The position numbers and the translations under genes were made by a program. The notes below the pieces were generated by a model. That model was not told the origin of the DNA, did no database searches, and saw only the letters and a program-made list of their open reading frames with translations. Of a DNA stretch of 64,000 nucleotides, positions 44,329 through 53,811 are shown one piece after another. The first letter of the stretch is position 1. Each line of letters opens with the position of its first letter. Source of the DNA: an uncultured Holophagaceae bacterium (lineage in GTDB: Bacteria; Acidobacteriota; Holophagae; Holophagales; Holophagaceae); NCBI GenBank assembly GCA_903913215.1, contig CAIWKE010000028.1:62001-126000 (forward strand), written 5' to 3'.

Positions 44329-47175
44329 ATGGATCCCAAACGGAAGCGGCCCATCGGCCTCCTGTTCTTCCTTGTTCTGCTCGCCGCGAGCCTGATCCTG
44401 GTCTCGCTCGAGTTGCGCAACCTGGGGGAAAGTCGCGCTCATGCGGTGCATCTGGCCGAGGTCCACACCAGGAACCTAGCCCAGGCCATGGACCTGAGCG
44501 TCTCCGCCACGGTCGGCCGCATCGATCAGGGCCTGCGTACTGTGACTGCCGAAATGGAGCGGAGCCTGGCTGCAGGGCGGTTGGACCGGACCCGGCTGGA
44601 AGGCTTCATCGCCACCCAGCAGGCGCTATTGCCCGAGGCCGTGGCCATCCGAGTCACCGATGCCGAGGGAACCATCCTCCTCAACAAACCCTCCCAGAGC
44701 GCCTCCTCCACCCTGCGGGACCGCCCCTTCTGGAGCCTCCTGCAGGCTGATCCGGCGGCGGGGCTCTACGTCTCCAGGCCGCATATAGGCCTGTTCACCA
44801 AACGCTGGATCTTCAGTTTCGCGCGGCGCTTTAACCTGCCGGACGGCCGTTTTGGCGGCATTGTGGTTCTGCCCGTGTTTGTGGACCATTTCCAGAAAGC
44901 CCTCACTGGATTCGAGGTGGGCACTGGCGGGATGCTCACGCTGCGGGACAGTGATGGGGGCTTTGTGGCGCGGCACCCAGCGGTCCTGGAGGGCGAGACT
45001 CTCCGCATCGGCGATCGCGAGATGTCCGAAAAACTCCGGACCATCATCACCAGCGGCAGCACCCAGAGCACCTTCCAGACGGTCACACCCTTTGACGGAG
45101 CCTCCCGCATCCTCACGTTCCGCCGGATGAGCCAGGTCCCGATGTTTGTGCTGGCGAGCCTGGCGGAGGTGGACTACCTGTCCCAGTGGCGTGCCGAACG
45201 CAGACGGACGCTGGCGCGTCTGGTGACCGTCCTGCTTGGCATCTGGCTTCTCTCCGGCGTGCTCTGGCGCGGCTGGGAGGGCCGGGAGCGGGGCATCCGT
45301 GCGCTGGCGGAAAGCGAGTTCCGGTACCGGACCCAGTTCGATCGAGCCAGCGAAGGCATCTCCCTGGTCTCCTCGGAGGGCCTCCTCTTGGAGGCCAACG
45401 AATCCTTCCTCCGCATGCACGGCTTTACCTGGGAGGAACTGAAGGGCCGGCGACTGAAAGATCTAGACACGCCAGATTCCTACGAGCACGCAGCGGGCCG
45501 GATACGCTGCCTTGAGGCCGGAGAGGTGCTGACCTTTGAAGTCAACCATGTCCACAAGGCGGGGCATGTCTTTCCCCTGGAAGTATCTGCCAGCAAGGTC
45601 ACCCAGGGCGGCAGCTCCGCCTACCTCTGCTTCCATCGGGACATCACCGAACGGAAGCTGGCTCAGGAGGCCATGCAGAAGGACCAGTCGCGTCTGCTGA
45701 AGGCCGAGTTGGTCGCCCGTTTCGGCAGCTGGGAGCTGGACCTGGCCAACCGCAAGATGAGGGCTTCCGTTGGCGCGGGCCTGATCTACGGCTTGGAGGG
45801 AGGGGCCTGGAACATCGACGAAGTGCAGCACATGGTGCTGCCCGAATACCGGCCGACCATGGACGCGGCCCTCACTGGACTAATTGAGCACCGGCAGCCC
45901 TACAACATCGAATTCCAGATTCGGCGGGCCGGCGATGGCGAGCTGCGCACCGTCCACTCGGTGGCCGAGTATGACCCTGCCAAGCACACCGTGTTGGGCG
46001 TGATCCACGACATCACCGAAAAAAAGCTCGACGAGGAGGAGAAGCACCAGCTCCAGGCCCAGCTGCAGCATGCCCACAAGATGGAGAGCCTGGGGAGCCT
46101 GGCGGGCGGGGTGGCCCATGACATGAACAATGTCCTCGGGGCGATCCTGGGTCTGGCCAGCGTCCAGGGGCAACAGGCCCCACCGGGATCCACCCTCAAG
46201 AGGAGCCTGGAAACCATCGCCACGGCCTGCCAGCGGGGCGCCAAGCTGGTGAAAGGCCTGCTGGGCTTCGCGCGGCAGAGCCTGGCCGAGGAGAAGGTCC
46301 TCGACCTGAACAGCCTCGTCCGGGAAGAAATGGAACTGCTGGAGCGCACCACCCTCCAGAAAGTGAGGCTGGAAACCGATCTGGCGGAACCTCTGCTGCC
46401 CGTGACTGGCGATCCAGGTGCCCTGGGCCACGCCCTCATGAACCTTTGCGTGAACGCGGTGGACGCCATGGAGCCCGGAGGGCTGCTCACGGTGCGCACC
46501 CGGAATGATGGCGCCAGCAGGGTGCTCCTGGAGGTCCTGGACACCGGTAGCGGAATGCCCGCGGAAGTCCTGGCCAAGGCCATGGACCCGTTCTTCACCA
46601 CCAAGCCTCTGGGCAAGGGCACAGGCCTGGGCCTGTCGATCGTGTATGGCACCGTGAAGGCTCATGGCGGGACCATCAGCATTCAGAGTGAACCGGGCCG
46701 GGGCAGCCGGGTGGCCATTCACCTTCCAGCCAGTTCCTCCCGCGAGGCTGAGATCGGGGAGGCTGCCCAATTGCCTTTCAGCCCATCCGGAGAGGCCTTA
46801 CTGCTACTGCTGGTGGACGATGATGAGTTGGTCCAGGAGACCCTGGTGGCCATGCTGGAGACCCTGGGCCATGAGGTCCGCGTCACGTCCAGCGGGAAAG
46901 CGGCCTGTGCGGAGCTGGAGTGCGGGCTACGGCCTGATGCCATCGTGCTGGACATGAACATGCCCGGGCTCGATGGCGCTGCGACCCTTCCCCTGCTGCG
47001 CAGCCTGCTGCCGGGGGTGCCGATCCTCCTCTCCACCGGCCGCAGCAACCAGGCGGTCCTGGACCTGGTGAACAACACTCTGGATGTGTTCCTGCTGCCC
47101 AAGCCCTTTGACCTCCGGGTCCTGCAGGAGCATCTGATGATCCTGCCGAAAGTCCCGAAGCCCGCCGTGCCCTGA
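44329..47175 (+). CDS. Membrane Cache-PAS-PAS hybrid histidine kinase
   Basis: 948 residues from ATG 44329 (an in-frame ATG at 44251 would add 26 non-conserved residues). Helix about 9-27, an extracytoplasmic PDC/Cache-type domain (about 30-285), second helix about 300-320, two PAS domains (about 335-570), then His about 597 in [17 protein letters not shown], ATPase motifs [14 protein letters not shown] and [10 protein letters not shown], and a C-terminal receiver with Asp about 875 in [12 protein letters not shown]. The Cache domain points to an external small-molecule signal. No cognate regulator is adjacent. Kinase and receiver parts are very similar to those of 18172 and 55008. Confidence 0.9.
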   Translation: MDPKRKRPIGLLFFLVLLAASLILVSLELRNLGESRAHAVHLAEVHTRNLAQAMDLSVSATVGRIDQGLRTVTAEMERSLAAGRLDRTRLEGFIATQQALLPEAVAIRVTDAEGTILLNKPSQSASSTLRDRPFWSLLQADPAAGLYVSRPHIGLFTKRWIFSFARRFNLPDGRFGGIVVLPVFVDHFQKALTGFEVGTGGMLTLRDSDGGFVARHPAVLEGETLRIGDREMSEKLRTIITSGSTQSTFQTVTPFDGASRILTFRRMSQVPMFVLASLAEVDYLSQWRAERRRTLARLVTVLLGIWLLSGVLWRGWEGRERGIRALAESEFRYRTQFDRASEGISLVSSEGLLLEANESFLRMHGFTWEELKGRRLKDLDTPDSYEHAAGRIRCLEAGEVLTFEVNHVHKAGHVFPLEVSASKVTQGGSSAYLCFHRDITERKLAQEAMQKDQSRLLKAELVARFGSWELDLANRKMRASVGAGLIYGLEGGAWNIDEVQHMVLPEYRPTMDAALTGLIEHRQPYNIEFQIRRAGDGELRTVHSVAEYDPAKHTVLGVIHDITEKKLDEEEKHQLQAQLQHAHKMESLGSLAGGVAHDMNNVLGAILGLASVQGQQAPPGSTLKRSLETIATACQRGAKLVKGLLGFARQSLAEEKVLDLNSLVREEMELLERTTLQKVRLETDLAEPLLPVTGDPGALGHALMNLCVNAVDAMEPGGLLTVRTRNDGASRVLLEVLDTGSGMPAEVLAKAMDPFFTTKPLGKGTGLGLSIVYGTVKAHGGTISIQSEPGRGSRVAIHLPASSSREAEIGEAAQLPFSPSGEALLLLLVDDDELVQETLVAMLETLGHEVRVTSSGKAACAELECGLRPDAIVLDMNMPGLDGAATLPLLRSLLPGVPILLSTGRSNQAVLDLVNNTLDVFLLPKPFDLRVLQEHLMILPKVPKPAVP

Positions 47176-47224
47176 GGGCGCGCCTGGGCGATCGGGCTCC
47201 TCCAGGATAGGATGCAGGATTCCC

Positions 47225-47800
47225 ATGGATTACCCCCGCCCGGATCGTCCCCCGCACCAGCCCCTCCAAGGGGAGCCTGACCCCCGTGCGGCCATCCTCG
47301 CCCGGATCCGTGAAAGGATCGTGGCCTTCGCGGCATCTCGTAGTGCGGGGGCCTCGGCGGAGGACCTGGCCCAGGAGGTGCTGATGCTCATTCACGAGAA
47401 ATACGGCCACCTGGACCGCCTGGAGGACCTGCTGCCCCTGGCCTTCCAGATCCTGCGCTTCAAGCTGATGGCCCAGCGCCGCAAGGCCGCCCGGCGCGGC
47501 GAGTACGACGCGGTGGACGTGCACGAGTTTCCGCCTCCCTCGGACGCCCCGGATCCCGCCACGGTGCTGGAGCGCAAGGAGCTGCTCACCCGCCTCATGG
47601 GCGGCATCGGGCGCTTGGGTGAGCGCTGCCGGGAGCTGTTCCGCCTGAAGCTGGAGGGGAGAGGGTTTTCCGACATCCAGCAGCACTTCGGTGCCGCCAA
47701 CCTCAACACCGTTTACACATGGGACCACCGCTGCCGCCAGCAGCTGCTGGAGGCCCTGGGTGGCAGCTGGGACGCAGCAACTGGAAGGGGGAGGCCATGA
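47225..47800 (+). CDS. ECF-like RNA polymerase sigma factor
   Basis: 191 residues. Region 2-like helices with SAEDLAQEVLMLIHEKY and LPLAFQILRFKLMAQRRKAA (sigma2.2-2.4), then a sigma4-like helix-turn-helix near GERCRELFRLKLEGRGFSDI. The C-terminal HTH is less typical than in classical ECF factors (QQHFGAANLNTVYTWDHRCR). It is translationally coupled to an anti-sigma-like membrane protein (ATGA overlap at 47797), the usual sigma/anti-sigma layout. Confidence 0.82.
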   Translation: MDYPRPDRPPHQPLQGEPDPRAAILARIRERIVAFAASRSAGASAEDLAQEVLMLIHEKYGHLDRLEDLLPLAFQILRFKLMAQRRKAARRGEYDAVDVHEFPPPSDAPDPATVLERKELLTRLMGGIGRLGERCRELFRLKLEGRGFSDIQQHFGAANLNTVYTWDHRCRQQLLEALGGSWDAATGRGRP

Positions 47801-48909
47801 AGCCCCTGGAAGCGGAAAAGCTGCTGGGCGGCCACGCCGCCGGGATCCTCAGCGAGGCGGAACGCCGCGCCCTCTTTGAAGCGGCTCTGGAGCACCAGGA
47901 GCTCTTCGACGCCCTGGCGGATCAGGAAGTCCTGCGGGAGCTGCTGGCGGATCCCGCCTCCCGGGCCCAGCTGCTGGCGGCCCTGGCCCCGGCCAAACGG
48001 TCCGTGCCCCTCTGGCGCCATCCCGCCCTCCTGGGCGCCGCTGCCAGCCTGCTGGTGGCCGCCACCGCGGGCCTGGCCTACCTCCGCAGCCCCCAGTCGC
48101 TGGCGCCGCGCCTGGAGCCGCCTGTGCTCCAGGAAGCGCCCGCCGCGAAGGATCTTCCGGCAGGCAAGGAGGCAGCTCCCATCGCCCCGGCCCCAAGGGA
48201 GGAACGCCTGCAGAAGCTGAAGGGCGCACCCAGTCCTGCCGCCCCGACCCAGGTGTCGCCCCCGCCGTCCCCCTCGCCACCGGCCGAAGCCCAGGCGGTG
48301 GTGGAGGTGCTGTCCCGGGCCCCTGAGGCTGCGGCCGCCCCGAAAGTCCAGGATCTGCAGAAGGCCCAGGAGCGGAACCTGGCCGTACAGGAGCGGGCCG
48401 AGGCCCTGCACAGCCGCCCGGCCAAGGCTGCGGCGCCCATGCCTTCTGCCGCTGCAGCTCCTGCCGCGGTTCCGGCTGGTGTCCCCGGTGGCGTCATCGG
48501 GGGCGTGGTGGGTGGCGCGAGCGGAAGCGGAGTCCGAGTCAAGAAGGCCGAGGCGCCGGCGGCGAAGGCCGACCTCCTGGCCCCGGGCTCTGTGCGAGGC
48601 GAGGTCATCCCCCCGGCCTGGAATCTGGAAACCCTGCCCGATGGGAAGGCCCAGCTGACCGTGCTGGCCCCCCCCTATGCCCAGGCCCTGCTCCTCCAGC
48701 GGGGGCCTGCGGGACTGCGCGTGGTGAAACTTCTGAAAATCGACGGGCCTGGCGGCTCACTCCTCCGCTGGCGCGCTCAGCTCAGCCCGGAGCCGGGGGA
48801 CACCGTGGACCTCTACCTGCTGAACAGTCCCGTGGCCGATCCCACGAAGTTGCCTGAAGACGGGCCTGTGGATGGGTTCCGCGTGCGGGTCCACCCGGCC
48901 AGACGCTGA
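47797..48909 (+). CDS. Anti-sigma-like membrane protein with Ala/Pro-rich linker
   Basis: 370 residues. N-terminal cytoplasmic helical part (about 1-65, MKPLEAEKLLGGHAAG...), one membrane helix (about 72-92), a long Ala/Pro/Lys linker, then VPAGVPGGVIGGVVGGASG (about 225-243), and a C-terminal globular domain (about 265-370). There is no zinc HxxxCxxC motif of classical anti-sigma factors, so the role rests on gene position. The Gly/Val stretch recurs in the VIT/VWA protein at 51306, linking the two genes. Confidence 0.68.
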   Translation: MKPLEAEKLLGGHAAGILSEAERRALFEAALEHQELFDALADQEVLRELLADPASRAQLLAALAPAKRSVPLWRHPALLGAAASLLVAATAGLAYLRSPQSLAPRLEPPVLQEAPAAKDLPAGKEAAPIAPAPREERLQKLKGAPSPAAPTQVSPPPSPSPPAEAQAVVEVLSRAPEAAAAPKVQDLQKAQERNLAVQERAEALHSRPAKAAAPMPSAAAAPAAVPAGVPGGVIGGVVGGASGSGVRVKKAEAPAAKADLLAPGSVRGEVIPPAWNLETLPDGKAQLTVLAPPYAQALLLQRGPAGLRVVKLLKIDGPGGSLLRWRAQLSPEPGDTVDLYLLNSPVADPTKLPEDGPVDGFRVRVHPARR

Positions 48910-48922
48910 ACTGTTGCCGGGG

Positions 48923-50920
48923 CTACTTGTCCGCCAGGAACACGTTGACCACATCGCAAAGGCTCTTGGGATCGAGGTTCTTGCTGAGGAACTGGCCCAG
49001 CTCGAGGGTCAGGTCCGTCCTCAGGCTGGCGGGGTCCTCCAGGGCACTGATGACCATCACGGGCGCCTTGGGGTTGACTTGGCGGATTCGGCTCACGAGC
49101 TCGAGGCCATCCATCTTCGGCATGAGGATGTCCGTCATGATGAGCCGGTACGAGGTGGGGTCCGGGGCCGAGAGATACAGCTTCCAGGCCTCCTCACCAT
49201 CCGCGGCCTCCTGCACGACATAGCCGGAGGCTTCCAGGCTGCTGCGGATCTTGAGGCGCGTGGCCTGATCGTCCTCGACCAGGAGAATCTTCCCCTGCGG
49301 ATCGAGGCTGTGTTGCATGGGCTCATCCGGGAGCCGGGTGGCGGCTTCGGCCTTCAAGAGCAGGGTCCGCCGTGCCTCGAGGACTCGCTGGATGCATCCC
49401 GAGATGTCCCGGGCTGATTGCGGCTTGCTGAGGATTTCATCGAACTTGTAGGACTTGAGGACGGCTGGTGTAAGGTCCTCGATCACGCCCGTGACGAGAA
49501 TGGTGGGTAGGCCGGGCCGGATCTTCTGGATGTGCTCCGTGAGCTCAGCTCCAGAGAGGTGGGGCATTTCCAGGTCGGTCACGAGGACATCGTAGGCGGT
49601 GGGATCGCTGAGAAAGGCGGCCAGGGCGTCCCGGCTGCTGGTCTTGGCGGTGACTTCGTAGCCCAGTTCGCCGAGACCCTGCTTGAGGAGGGCCGCGATG
49701 AGGTCCTCGTCGTCCACCAGGAGGACCCGTGCGGAGCCCCGCTCGGCAGGACTGACCTCCAGGTCCAGGGTGGTGGGCCGGGCTGCTGAGATTGGAAGGT
49801 ACACCCGGAACTCACTGCCTTTGCCCACGCTGCTGGTCACCGCGATGCCACCCAGGTGCTTGTGCACGATGCCGTGGACCACGGCCAGCCCCAGTCCGGT
49901 GCCTTCGCGCACATCCTTGGTCGTGTAGAAGGGTTCGAAAATCCGTTCCTGGATGTCACGGGTCATGCCGCACCCGGTATCCCGGATGCTCAGGACCGCA
50001 AAGCGTCCGGCCGGCAAAGGGCTGTGGGAACCCTCCAGGACCAGAGGCCCTTCGACCTCGCCCAGGTTGATGCTGAGGGTCCCGCCCTCGCTGCCCATGG
50101 CATGGAAGGCGTTGATGGCCAGGTTCATGAAGACCTGGTGGATCTGGTTGGGGTCGCCCATCACCCAGAGGGCGGTGGCCGCTTCGCCGGTGAGCTTCAC
50201 CCGCTTCGGCAATGTGGCGTGGAGGAGCCGGGTCGCCTCCTTGACGACCACGCTCAGGTCGAAGGGAATCCACTCTTCTCGGCCCTTGCGGCTGAATGTC
50301 AGGATCTGGCGATTCAACTCCCGGGCCCGGCGTCCGGCCTGGAAGATGATCTCAAGGGCGCGCCGGGCGGGGCTGGTGGCTTCAAGCTTCAGATTCAGCA
50401 TCTCTGCCGCGCCCAGGATGGCTGTGAGGATGTTGTTGAAATCGTGGGCGATGCCCCCGGCCAGGCTGCCGAGGCTTTCCATCTTCTGGGCTTGCAGTAG
50501 CTCCGCCTGCAGTTCCTGTAGTTTCTGTTCTGCGAGTTTTCGCGCCGTGATGTCCTCCTTCACGGCGACATAGCCCGTCACAACCCCCTGCTGATCACGG
50601 ATGGGGGAGATGGAGGCCTGTTCCCAGAAGTGGGCGCCATTCTTCTTCTTGTTGTGGAACTCGCCACGCCAGCTCTGGCCCAGCAGCAGGCTGGCCCAGA
50701 ACTGCTGGTAGAACTCTGGGGGGGATTCGCCGGACTTCAGGAAGCGGGGGTTCAGGCCCAGGACCTCCTGGCTGGAATAGCCGGTGACCTCGGTGAACAT
50801 GGGGTTCACGTACTCGATATCACCCTTCAGGTTGGTGATGATCACGGAGGCAGGCATATGGTCCATCGCCGTCGATAGGCCACGGAATTTCATCTCCATG
50901 GCTCCTGTCATGGGCGGCAT
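48923..50920 (-). CDS. PAS hybrid histidine kinase with two receivers
   Basis: 665 residues from ATG 50920, chosen for AAAGGAG upstream; an ATG at 51013 is in frame but unconserved. One PAS domain with PAC (about 10-125), His about 159 in GGIAHDFNNILTAILGAAE, ATPase motifs NLAINAFHAMG and EGTGLGLAV, then two receivers with acceptor Asp in VTDLEMPHLSG and IMTDILMPKMDG. Soluble. It is encoded on the opposite strand between the anti-sigma-like gene and the VIT/VWA gene, splitting what looks like one functional group. Confidence 0.9.
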   Translation of the reverse strand: MPPMTGAMEMKFRGLSTAMDHMPASVIITNLKGDIEYVNPMFTEVTGYSSQEVLGLNPRFLKSGESPPEFYQQFWASLLLGQSWRGEFHNKKKNGAHFWEQASISPIRDQQGVVTGYVAVKEDITARKLAEQKLQELQAELLQAQKMESLGSLAGGIAHDFNNILTAILGAAEMLNLKLEATSPARRALEIIFQAGRRARELNRQILTFSRKGREEWIPFDLSVVVKEATRLLHATLPKRVKLTGEAATALWVMGDPNQIHQVFMNLAINAFHAMGSEGGTLSINLGEVEGPLVLEGSHSPLPAGRFAVLSIRDTGCGMTRDIQERIFEPFYTTKDVREGTGLGLAVVHGIVHKHLGGIAVTSSVGKGSEFRVYLPISAARPTTLDLEVSPAERGSARVLLVDDEDLIAALLKQGLGELGYEVTAKTSSRDALAAFLSDPTAYDVLVTDLEMPHLSGAELTEHIQKIRPGLPTILVTGVIEDLTPAVLKSYKFDEILSKPQSARDISGCIQRVLEARRTLLLKAEAATRLPDEPMQHSLDPQGKILLVEDDQATRLKIRSSLEASGYVVQEAADGEEAWKLYLSAPDPTSYRLIMTDILMPKMDGLELVSRIRQVNPKAPVMVISALEDPASLRTDLTLELGQFLSKNLDPKSLCDVVNVFLADK

Positions 50921-51305
50921 AGGGTGTTGCTCCTTTTCGAAGCGTGTCAGGTAATTCGAATTGATCGATAGGCAATAGTCACCGGCCGCCCTACTCATCC
51001 CCTTCCGGGGCACTCGCCGGACCCGAGGAGGCGGGGAGTCTGGCCAGGCATTTCCGCAACAACATCGCTGGGGATGGCCGTGAACAATGGTTCTACGGCT
51101 TCGACTCGGCGGCCATTCCGGGGCTGATCCCTCTGTCTGGGCCTTGGTCTCTCGCCGTCCTCTGGGTGCGGAATTATATTTTCGCTGCTGCAGTCAAAGG
51201 CCTGGAACCTTCCGCCAAGGATTTCTCCGTGGTTTGAAAGGATCCACGGCCCCGCGGCATTCCCTCCTGAGCGCACCTCGCTGGTGCGACCTTTTGGAGG
51301 CTTCC
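50921..51305. promoter_or_regulatory. 385-base divergent intergenic region
   Basis: No gene supported. It must hold promoters for the kinase (minus) and the VIT/VWA protein (plus). A weak -10-like TATATT lies near 51174-51179. GGAAC (51204-51208), followed 18 bases on by CCGT, recalls an ECF sigma promoter for the plus-strand gene, which would fit the nearby sigma factor. Both are guesses from pattern only. Confidence 0.3.
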
Positions 51306-53726
51306 ATGCTGCTGCGCCGCTCCACCGCCACCCTGCTTGCCGGCTGCGCCGGGTTGGTCTTCACGGCACCGGGAGGGGCCCAGGTCCTGCCCCGGCCCCG
51401 GTCCGAGCTGAAGGTGCTGGCCCCCGGGACCGAAGCCGCGGATCGCAGCCTCTCGCCCTATTTCTTTGTGAAGAGCGAGGAGGGGGCCCTGGACCAGCTG
51501 CCCCTGAAGGCCACCTCGGCCAAGGTGGCCATCTCAGGGGTCATCGCCGATGTAAGCGTCACGCAGGTCTACCGCAACACTGGCACCAGGCCCCTGGAGG
51601 CCATCTACGTGTTCCCGGGCTCCACACGCTCGGCGGTCTACGGCCTGACCATGACCATCGGGGAGCGGGTGCTCAAGGCCCAGATCAAGGAGCGAGGCCA
51701 GGCCCGGGCCGACTACGAGGCGGCGAAGCAGCAGGGGCGCAGCGCCTCCCTGCTGGAGCAGCAACGGCCTAACGTCTTTCAGATGAACGTGGCGAACATC
51801 CTGCCGGGGGACGAGATCCGGGTGGAGCTCAGCTACACGGAATTGCTGGTGCCCACGGAAGGCACCTACGCCTTCGTCTTTCCCACGGTGGTGGGCCCCC
51901 GCTATGCGGGCCGCGAAGCCACGGAATGCAGCCCCGGTTCCAGTACCGGCGAAGCCTGGGTGGCCAATCCCTACACCCACGCGGGGGAACTCCCCGCCAC
52001 CACCTTCGACCTGGAGCTGAAGCTCTCGGCAGGCCTGCCCATCCAGCGCATGGTCTGTGATACGCACAAGACCTCCATCGCCTATGACGGCAAGGCCGAG
52101 GCCACCCTCAAGCTCGATCCCAGCGAGGCCCAGGGCGGCAATCGGGATCTCATCGTGAGGTACCAGCTGGCGGGCGGTGCCGTGCAGTCGGGCCTGCTGC
52201 TGGATCAGGGCAAGGATGAGAACACCTTCCTGCTCATGGCCCAGCCCCCCAAGCGCGTGATGCCCAAGGATCTGCCGCCCCGGGAGTACGTCTTCATCAT
52301 GGATGTCTCGGGCAGCCAGATGGGTTTCCCCATCGAGGTCTCCAAGGTGCTCATGCAGGAGATGATCCAGGGCCTGCGGCCCCAGGACCTCTTCAACGTC
52401 ATGGTCTTCGAGGGCAGCGCGGCCCTCTGGTCCAATCAATCCCAGCACGCCACTTCCGCAAATGCGCAGGCCGCCCTGGCCTTCGTGAAGGCCCAGAACG
52501 GGGGTGGTGGCACCGAGCTGGGCAGTGCCCTGCGCAAGGCCCTGGGCCTGCCGCGGCTGCCGGGGATCTCGCGCACCTTCGTGGTCTCCACGGACGGCTA
52601 CATCAGCACCGACGGCCAGGTCTTCGATACCATCCGGCAGAACCTGGGCTCGGCGAACCTCTTCGCCTTTGGCATCGGCTCCTCCGTGAACCGCCACCTC
52701 ATCGAGGGCATGGCCCACGCGGGGCAGGGAGAGGCCTTCGTCATCACGCGACCCGAGCAAGCGGCCGCCGAGGCCGCGCGCTTCCGGTCCTACGTGTCCG
52801 CGCCGGTGCTCACGAACCTCAAGCTCACCACGAATGGCTTCCACATCCAGGATCTGGAGCCCATGCAGCTGCCGGACGTGCTGGCGGATCGCCCCGTCAT
52901 CTGCCTGGGCAAATGGACCGGCGAAGCCAAGGGCACGGTCACACTGTCCGGGGTGAGCGGCAGCGGCCCCTGGAGCCAGACCTTTGAGGTGGGTCGGGAG
53001 AAGCAGCGGAACCACGGCGCCCTCCGCCAGCTCTGGGCCCGCCAGCGCATCCAGATGCTGTCGGACTACGACCAGTTCGGCTCGACGCCGGAGCGCCAGG
53101 CCGAGGTCACGCGCCTGGGCCTCCGCTACAACCTGCTCACGGCCTATACCTCGTTCGTGGCCGTGGACAGCCTGGTGCGGGCCAAGGGCCCCGGCACCAC
53201 GGTCACCCAGCCCCTGCCGCTGCCTCAAGGCGTCAGTGATGCGGCCGTGGGGGCCAGCTTTGCCGGCGTCCCCGGCGGCGCCATCGGTAGTGTGGTGGGA
53301 TCCCGTTCCGTGGCCTACGCCGCGGCGCCCCCGCCTCCCAGTGAGCACCTGCACCTGAAGAAGGGCATCGCGGCCACCCTCCACGCCGAGGCGCTGGCGG
53401 ACAACACGGCCCGCAAGGAAGTGAAGAAGGACCGCGCGGCCCACCCCATCCTGGCCTTCTCGGGGATCACGGGCACCTCGGATCCGGCGGCCCTGCACCG
53501 GGAGCTGGACACCCTCCTGGGCGATCCAGCCGTGGTGGCGGCCCTGGCCAGCCTGCCTGCGGGCACGGATCTGGAGCTGCAGGTCAATGGCTCTGGCCAC
53601 GTGGTGGGCGTCAGCTTCAGCCGCACCTTCGCGGGTGAGGCCAAGGCCAAGGCCCTCCTCCTCCGCTGGCAGCTGAAAAGCTGGACCGGAGGCATGGCCG
53701 GAAGCATGGAGCTGACCCTGGGCTGA
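51306..53726 (+). CDS. Exported VIT and VWA domain protein
   Basis: 806 residues from ATG 51306 (GGAGG nearby). Signal peptide (about 1-24, ATLLAGCAGLVFTAPGGAQ). A VIT domain (about 45-175, with VTQVYRNTGTRPLEAIYVFP) precedes a von Willebrand A domain (about 300-470) with MIDAS motif FIMDVSGSQMG and STDGYISTDG. The C-terminal part has FAGVPGGAIGSVVGSRS, then a proline patch and a further domain. Family members are inter-alpha-trypsin inhibitor heavy-chain-like; bacterial roles are poorly known, often envelope-linked. No sortase or LPXTG signal is seen. Confidence 0.85.
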   Translation: MLLRRSTATLLAGCAGLVFTAPGGAQVLPRPRSELKVLAPGTEAADRSLSPYFFVKSEEGALDQLPLKATSAKVAISGVIADVSVTQVYRNTGTRPLEAIYVFPGSTRSAVYGLTMTIGERVLKAQIKERGQARADYEAAKQQGRSASLLEQQRPNVFQMNVANILPGDEIRVELSYTELLVPTEGTYAFVFPTVVGPRYAGREATECSPGSSTGEAWVANPYTHAGELPATTFDLELKLSAGLPIQRMVCDTHKTSIAYDGKAEATLKLDPSEAQGGNRDLIVRYQLAGGAVQSGLLLDQGKDENTFLLMAQPPKRVMPKDLPPREYVFIMDVSGSQMGFPIEVSKVLMQEMIQGLRPQDLFNVMVFEGSAALWSNQSQHATSANAQAALAFVKAQNGGGGTELGSALRKALGLPRLPGISRTFVVSTDGYISTDGQVFDTIRQNLGSANLFAFGIGSSVNRHLIEGMAHAGQGEAFVITRPEQAAAEAARFRSYVSAPVLTNLKLTTNGFHIQDLEPMQLPDVLADRPVICLGKWTGEAKGTVTLSGVSGSGPWSQTFEVGREKQRNHGALRQLWARQRIQMLSDYDQFGSTPERQAEVTRLGLRYNLLTAYTSFVAVDSLVRAKGPGTTVTQPLPLPQGVSDAAVGASFAGVPGGAIGSVVGSRSVAYAAAPPPPSEHLHLKKGIAATLHAEALADNTARKEVKKDRAAHPILAFSGITGTSDPAALHRELDTLLGDPAVVAALASLPAGTDLELQVNGSGHVVGVSFSRTFAGEAKAKALLLRWQLKSWTGGMAGSMELTLG

Positions 53727-53745
53727 ATCCGACCAACCAAGACTG

Positions 53746-53773
53746 GCGCGCCTCCCCGGTTGGGGAGGCGCGC
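53746..53773 (+). terminator. Strong hairpin after the VIT/VWA gene
   Basis: GCGCGCCTCCCC (53746-53757) and GGGGAGGCGCGC (53762-53773) pair perfectly around GGTT, 19 bases after the stop. The following bases are not T-rich, so intrinsic termination is plausible but not textbook. Confidence 0.6.
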
Positions 53774-53811
53774 TGCGTTCGTCTTGGGTGGGCGCAGAGG
53801 TGCGCGATGCG

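Noticed and set aside
51534-53600. 688-residue minus-strand frame opposite the VIT/VWA gene
   Set aside because: Shadow frame caused by high GC third positions; Gly/His/Ala/Arg-rich with no recognisable domain.
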